From assembly GCF_023337795.1 (NCBI RefSeq), contig NZ_JALIRS010000001.1:310001-374000 (forward strand): a DNA stretch of 64,000 bases, written 5' to 3'. A program made the position numbers and the translations under genes. A model generated the notes under the pieces. That model saw only the letters and a list, made by a program, of their open reading frames with translations. It did no database searches and had not been told where the DNA came from. Origin of the DNA: Lysinibacillus sp. BPa_S21. GTDB lineage: Bacteria > Bacillota > Bacilli > Bacillales_A > Planococcaceae. Below, one piece after another: positions 61,619 through 64,000 of the stretch (within the stretch, counting starts at the first letter, position 1; each line of letters starts with the position of its first letter).

Positions 61619-61664
61619 GCAAGAAAAGGAACGGGACACGAAAAGGAGAGAAATTATAGAAAAT

Positions 61665-61694
61665 GTCATACCTATCAAGGTGTGGCTTTTTATT
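61665..61694 (+). terminator. Terminator after the nuclease gene
   Basis: gtcatacct / aggtgtggc (61665-61673, 61678-61686, two G-U pairs) with T's. Confidence 0.65.
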
Positions 61695-61753
61695 TTGTAT
61701 CATATTTTTTGTTCTAACAATCCATTATATATGTAGATAGGAGGTGTTTTCTT

Positions 61754-61981
61754 ATGGAGTACGAATATACAGTGAAGTTTTACTTTAATGAGGATCGTGA
61801 AGAAGAATATAAAATCAAAAATAATATCGAACAAGAAACATTTACAGAAGAAATTTCTAATGAATTCAATGAGAAGCCTTGGTATTCATTTACTGAGACA
61901 GAAAATTTTAAAACAATTTTAATTAGTACTATCGATGTTTACAAGGTAGAAGTAGAAAAAAATATTTTGGAATTTGATTAG
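61754..61981 (+). CDS. Small acidic hypothetical protein
   Basis: 75 aa, very acidic, beta-rich (YEYTVKFYFNEDREEEYKI, FKTILISTIDVYKVEVE). TAGGAGGTG site 9 nt before ATG 61754. No family recognised; followed by a terminator almost identical in its arm to the one upstream. Confidence 0.65.
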   Translation: MEYEYTVKFYFNEDREEEYKIKNNIEQETFTEEISNEFNEKPWYSFTETENFKTILISTIDVYKVEVEKNILEFD

Positions 61982-61992
61982 TCAAATGTACG

Positions 61993-62028
61993 AAGTCACA
62001 TCTTTCTAAACAAGGTGTGGCTTTTATT
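61993..62028 (+). terminator. Terminator
   Basis: agtcacatctt / aaggtgtggct with T's. Its aggtgtggc arm also occurs in the upstream terminator at 61678, hinting at a local duplication. The 62029-62347 stretch holds nothing I can assign. Confidence 0.6.
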
Positions 62029-62347
62029 ATTATGCTTTGAAAGGATGGAATATACTCTAAAGGCAAAGAGACAGGGTTAATCGACAAACGCTTGTAGAAT
62101 CAATTCTGCCATAAAGCGCACGAAATATACCAGTGTGCATTCAAACATTTTTTCCTTCACAGAATAAGACAACAACCGTAATGGGATAGATGCTCAAAAA
62201 GAGATCTATTATTCAACAAAATGATCATTTGATTCTTATCTCTGTTCTTTAATGACTATATTTTAAATAAAAGGGAATTTTTATCCAAATGAATCTAATT
62301 TGAGGTATTATTATAGTAACGGTACCGCTTTGTAGGGAGGGTGTTTA

Positions 62348-62491
62348 ATGAATGATAAAAAAATGGGGATAGTGTTCTCATTTATTTTTGGTGGTTTAGT
62401 TATTTTCCTTGTATTTATTCTATTGTCTGTGTCGTTTTTTGGTCAAGAAATACTAGAATTTTTTAGGGATGGGTTGTCAGAGAAATATTAG
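62348..62491 (+). CDS. Small single-span membrane peptide
   Basis: 47 aa: one long hydrophobic segment (about 7-30, GIVFSFIFGGLVIFLVFILL) and an amphipathic end (EILEFFRDGLSEKY). ATG 62348 behind TAGGGAGGGTG. Unknown function. Confidence 0.5.
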   Translation: MNDKKMGIVFSFIFGGLVIFLVFILLSVSFFGQEILEFFRDGLSEKY

Positions 62492-62655
62492 CTAAAGTTA
62501 TAGAGCTAAGGGAGAAAATAACTTGAAAAGTAATGATCATCGTCTGCGGGAGATTCACATTTCAGGAGCAGATAGTATGTTTCATTTTGGTATATAACCT
62601 TTGTCATGCATATGCAAATGTATATGAATGGTATTTAATGGAAGGGGGATATGAA

Positions 62656-62955
62656 TTGGCTTACAAACAAAAACATATTCCATTTTTGAAACGTCCGTGG
62701 GTATCTTCTATTGGTGTATTTGTATTGTCACAGATCATTTTCATTACACTAGAAGCAACGGGATGGATCCCTAATTACCGAGATGTTAGTGGAACATTAT
62801 TTGGAAGAATTACTGACTCTTCGTTTTTTAGAGAGTGGTTTACTTTTTATGAAACAAAGCATTTCAATTTACTAACTATCTTTTTTGGCATTGTATTTCT
62901 AGTGCCTGGAATAGTTGGTGCGATGAAAAGCGTTTTTTCACCAAGGTCTACATAA
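62656..62955 (+). CDS. YfzA-like small membrane protein
   Basis: 99 aa with two hydrophobic segments (about 14-31 and 75-92). FFREWFTFYETKHFNLLTIFFGIVFLVPGIVGAMK resembles the YfzA family. TTG 62656 follows GGAAGGGGG, better than starts further up. Function unknown. Confidence 0.6.
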   Translation: MAYKQKHIPFLKRPWVSSIGVFVLSQIIFITLEATGWIPNYRDVSGTLFGRITDSSFFREWFTFYETKHFNLLTIFFGIVFLVPGIVGAMKSVFSPRST

Positions 62956-63046
62956 GTAAAGGCTGTTTCGAAAGAAAGTTTGAGCAATCCTTTAAGAAAT
63001 GGTACTGTAAAAGATGTTTGCTTGAACAGATTTTCGAGGTGAAAAC

Positions 63047-63305
63047 TTGAAATATACTTGTCCATGTTGTGGATATCTTAGATGAGGAACCGCCAGATAC
63101 ATATGAAATTTGTAAGATTTGCTTCTGGGAAAATGACGGGGTCCAATTTCGTAATCTTGATTATAGTGGCGGTGCAAATGAAGTATCCTTAAAACAAGCA
63201 CAACGAAATTTTCTATCATTTGGAGCTTGTGAAAAAGAGTACGTAAAATTTGTAAGACAACCAAACAAAGAAAATATAAAAGACCCGAATTGGCGAATTT
63301 ATTAA
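63047..63305 (+). pseudogene. CPCC-type cysteine-rich protein, frameshifted
   Basis: TTG 63047 behind CGAGGTG opens KYTCPCCGYL and stops at TGA 63083. The rest of the family sequence is in another frame from 63081: DEEPPDTYEICKICFWENDGVQFRN to 63305. Compared with the usual CPCCGYLTLDEPP pattern, about two codons plus a frame are lost. The zinc-like Cys set (CPCC, CKIC) would be restored by one small indel. Confidence 0.75.
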
Positions 63306-63333
63306 TGTTGTTTTGTTCGACATAAATAGTAAA

Positions 63334-63375
63334 AGGTGCTGCTCTATAGTCAACAAGTCTATAGGGGCAGCACCT
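63334..63375 (-). terminator. Terminator of the YkuS-type gene
   Basis: aggtgctgc...ctatag / ctatag...gcagcacct stem, with a T4 run on the minus strand just after the gene at 63385. Confidence 0.7.
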
Positions 63376-63384
63376 AAGTCATAT

Positions 63385-63630
63385 TTAGTGGAAATATTTG
63401 TCGACACGTTGAAGTACTTCATCAGCAGAAAGTCCATCAGCGTCAATCACAGGTCCTGCCATGACTGGATCGCTAATTCCCATCATATCTCTGTCTTGCC
63501 CTGTGATAACACAGGCATCACATTTTTTTGCATCTTCTTCAGTACGAAGTTGAATAACTTCATAACCTTTTGCCTTTAAAGCGTCTTCAACGTTTGTTAA
63601 TGTTTGTTCTACACCAATTATTTTAGTCAT
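63385..63630 (-). CDS. YkuS-family (UPF0180) protein
   Basis: 81 aa; matches the YkuS family from end to end ([53 protein letters not shown]). Function unknown. TAGGAGGTGG precedes ATG 63630. Confidence 0.92.
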   Translation of the reverse strand: MTKIIGVEQTLTNVEDALKAKGYEVIQLRTEEDAKKCDACVITGQDRDMMGISDPVMAGPVIDADGLSADEVLQRVDKYFH

Positions 63631-63760
63631 TTTTCTTCCACCTCCTATATGTAATGTGTCATATAGGATTGCTATTTATGCACTTAATTCATTTTTTTGT
63701 TATACATAATTAAATTTTAAATGGCGTGAAATGTATTTTCCAGGTTAGGAGTGATTTTAT

Positions 63761-64000
63761 ATGGGAAGTCTAAAGCTAAAAATAATTTGTATTTTATTTA
63801 TTATCGCTTTTATATGGATAATTATGCTACTGAATGCTGGACCACCAAAGCCTGTTGTCTTGTCGGAAGGCAAAAAGGTACCAACCGTTCAAGGTACATA
63901 TTGTTGGCAAAATTTGTTGAGTAATGAATGTGTGGATAAAATCTCACCACCTGAAATTATCGCTAATAATAAAATTACTCCGTTTTCTATTTCTCCCCAA
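63761..64000 (+). CDS. Hypothetical membrane-anchored or secreted protein, 5' part
   Basis: 80 codons before the window ends: a basic start (MGSLKLK), one hydrophobic segment (about 8-27), then VQGTYCWQNLLSNECVDKISPPEI, an external region with two cysteines. TAGGAGTG ribosome site. Family not recognised with certainty; the rest lies outside. Confidence 0.6.
   Translation, partial: MGSLKLKIICILFIIAFIWIIMLLNAGPPKPVVLSEGKKVPTVQGTYCWQNLLSNECVDKISPPEIIANNKITPFSISPQ

Overview
The window is AT-rich, gene-dense DNA from a low-GC Gram-positive spore-former, most likely Lysinibacillus (sphaericus/fusiformis group). The best pointer is the bioX-bioW-bioF order at 7.3-9.7 kb under a BirA-type operator, the arrangement first described in 'Bacillus sphaericus'. 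Strong Shine-Dalgarno sites, frequent TTG starts, a preQ1-I riboswitch on queCDE, a T-box, ytaF, LCP and YkuS-type genes agree with this. I see no rRNA, tRNA, CRISPR array, transposase or phage module; this is ordinary chromosome with many small accessory and decayed genes.

Layout. 0-5 kb: a frameshifted GNAT gene, a methyltransferase, an alpha/beta hydrolase and a secreted PhoX-family phosphatase behind a PhoP-box-like array. 5-10 kb: preQ1 riboswitch with queCDE (queuosine precursor), then BirA operator with bioXWF (biotin). 10-18 kb: ytaF, an XRE-DUF1232 regulator, an LCP protein, an NhaC antiporter, a TauE/SafE-type permease and a DUF47-Pit phosphate transporter. 18-29 kb: a two-component system with its lipoprotein, a MerR regulator with a textbook 19-bp-spacer operator, a TPR-GGDEF cyclase, an ECF sigma gene broken by an amber codon, bioY under a second BirA site, and an amidohydrolase. 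29-41 kb: membrane-GDPD, a stalk-domain protein, DeoR-HAD, and an amine-catabolism cluster (copper amine oxidase, membrane protein, aldehyde dehydrogenase, AraC regulator). 41-48 kb: TetR, signal peptidase I, YdeI, decayed genes, VanZ and fumC. 48-56 kb: a candidate Fur-controlled small RNA upstream of fumC, a T-box-controlled EamA transporter, an SMC/ABC-like ATPase, an Eis-type acetyltransferase, a MocR regulator divergent from two GNATs, and a CPBP protease. 56-64 kb: small membrane genes, a second ECF sigma/anti-sigma pair, a second TSUP permease with a stand-alone Fe-S PD-(D/E)XK nuclease, and small hypothetical genes.

Three things stand out. First, about 110 nt of apparently non-coding DNA between 48256 and 48400 has all the parts of an iron-regulated small RNA: a Fur box over a near-consensus promoter, a C6 run in a potential hairpin loop, and a perfect terminator. 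Second, at least seven intergenic tandem arrays in this one window share a 21-bp period although their unit sequences are mostly unrelated. Third, a dispersed structured repeat family (with a 'gcgaaagcgaagcgacagc' module) occurs at six or more places and has replaced the 3' end of bioY.

All calls come from reading the sequence; no database search was possible.
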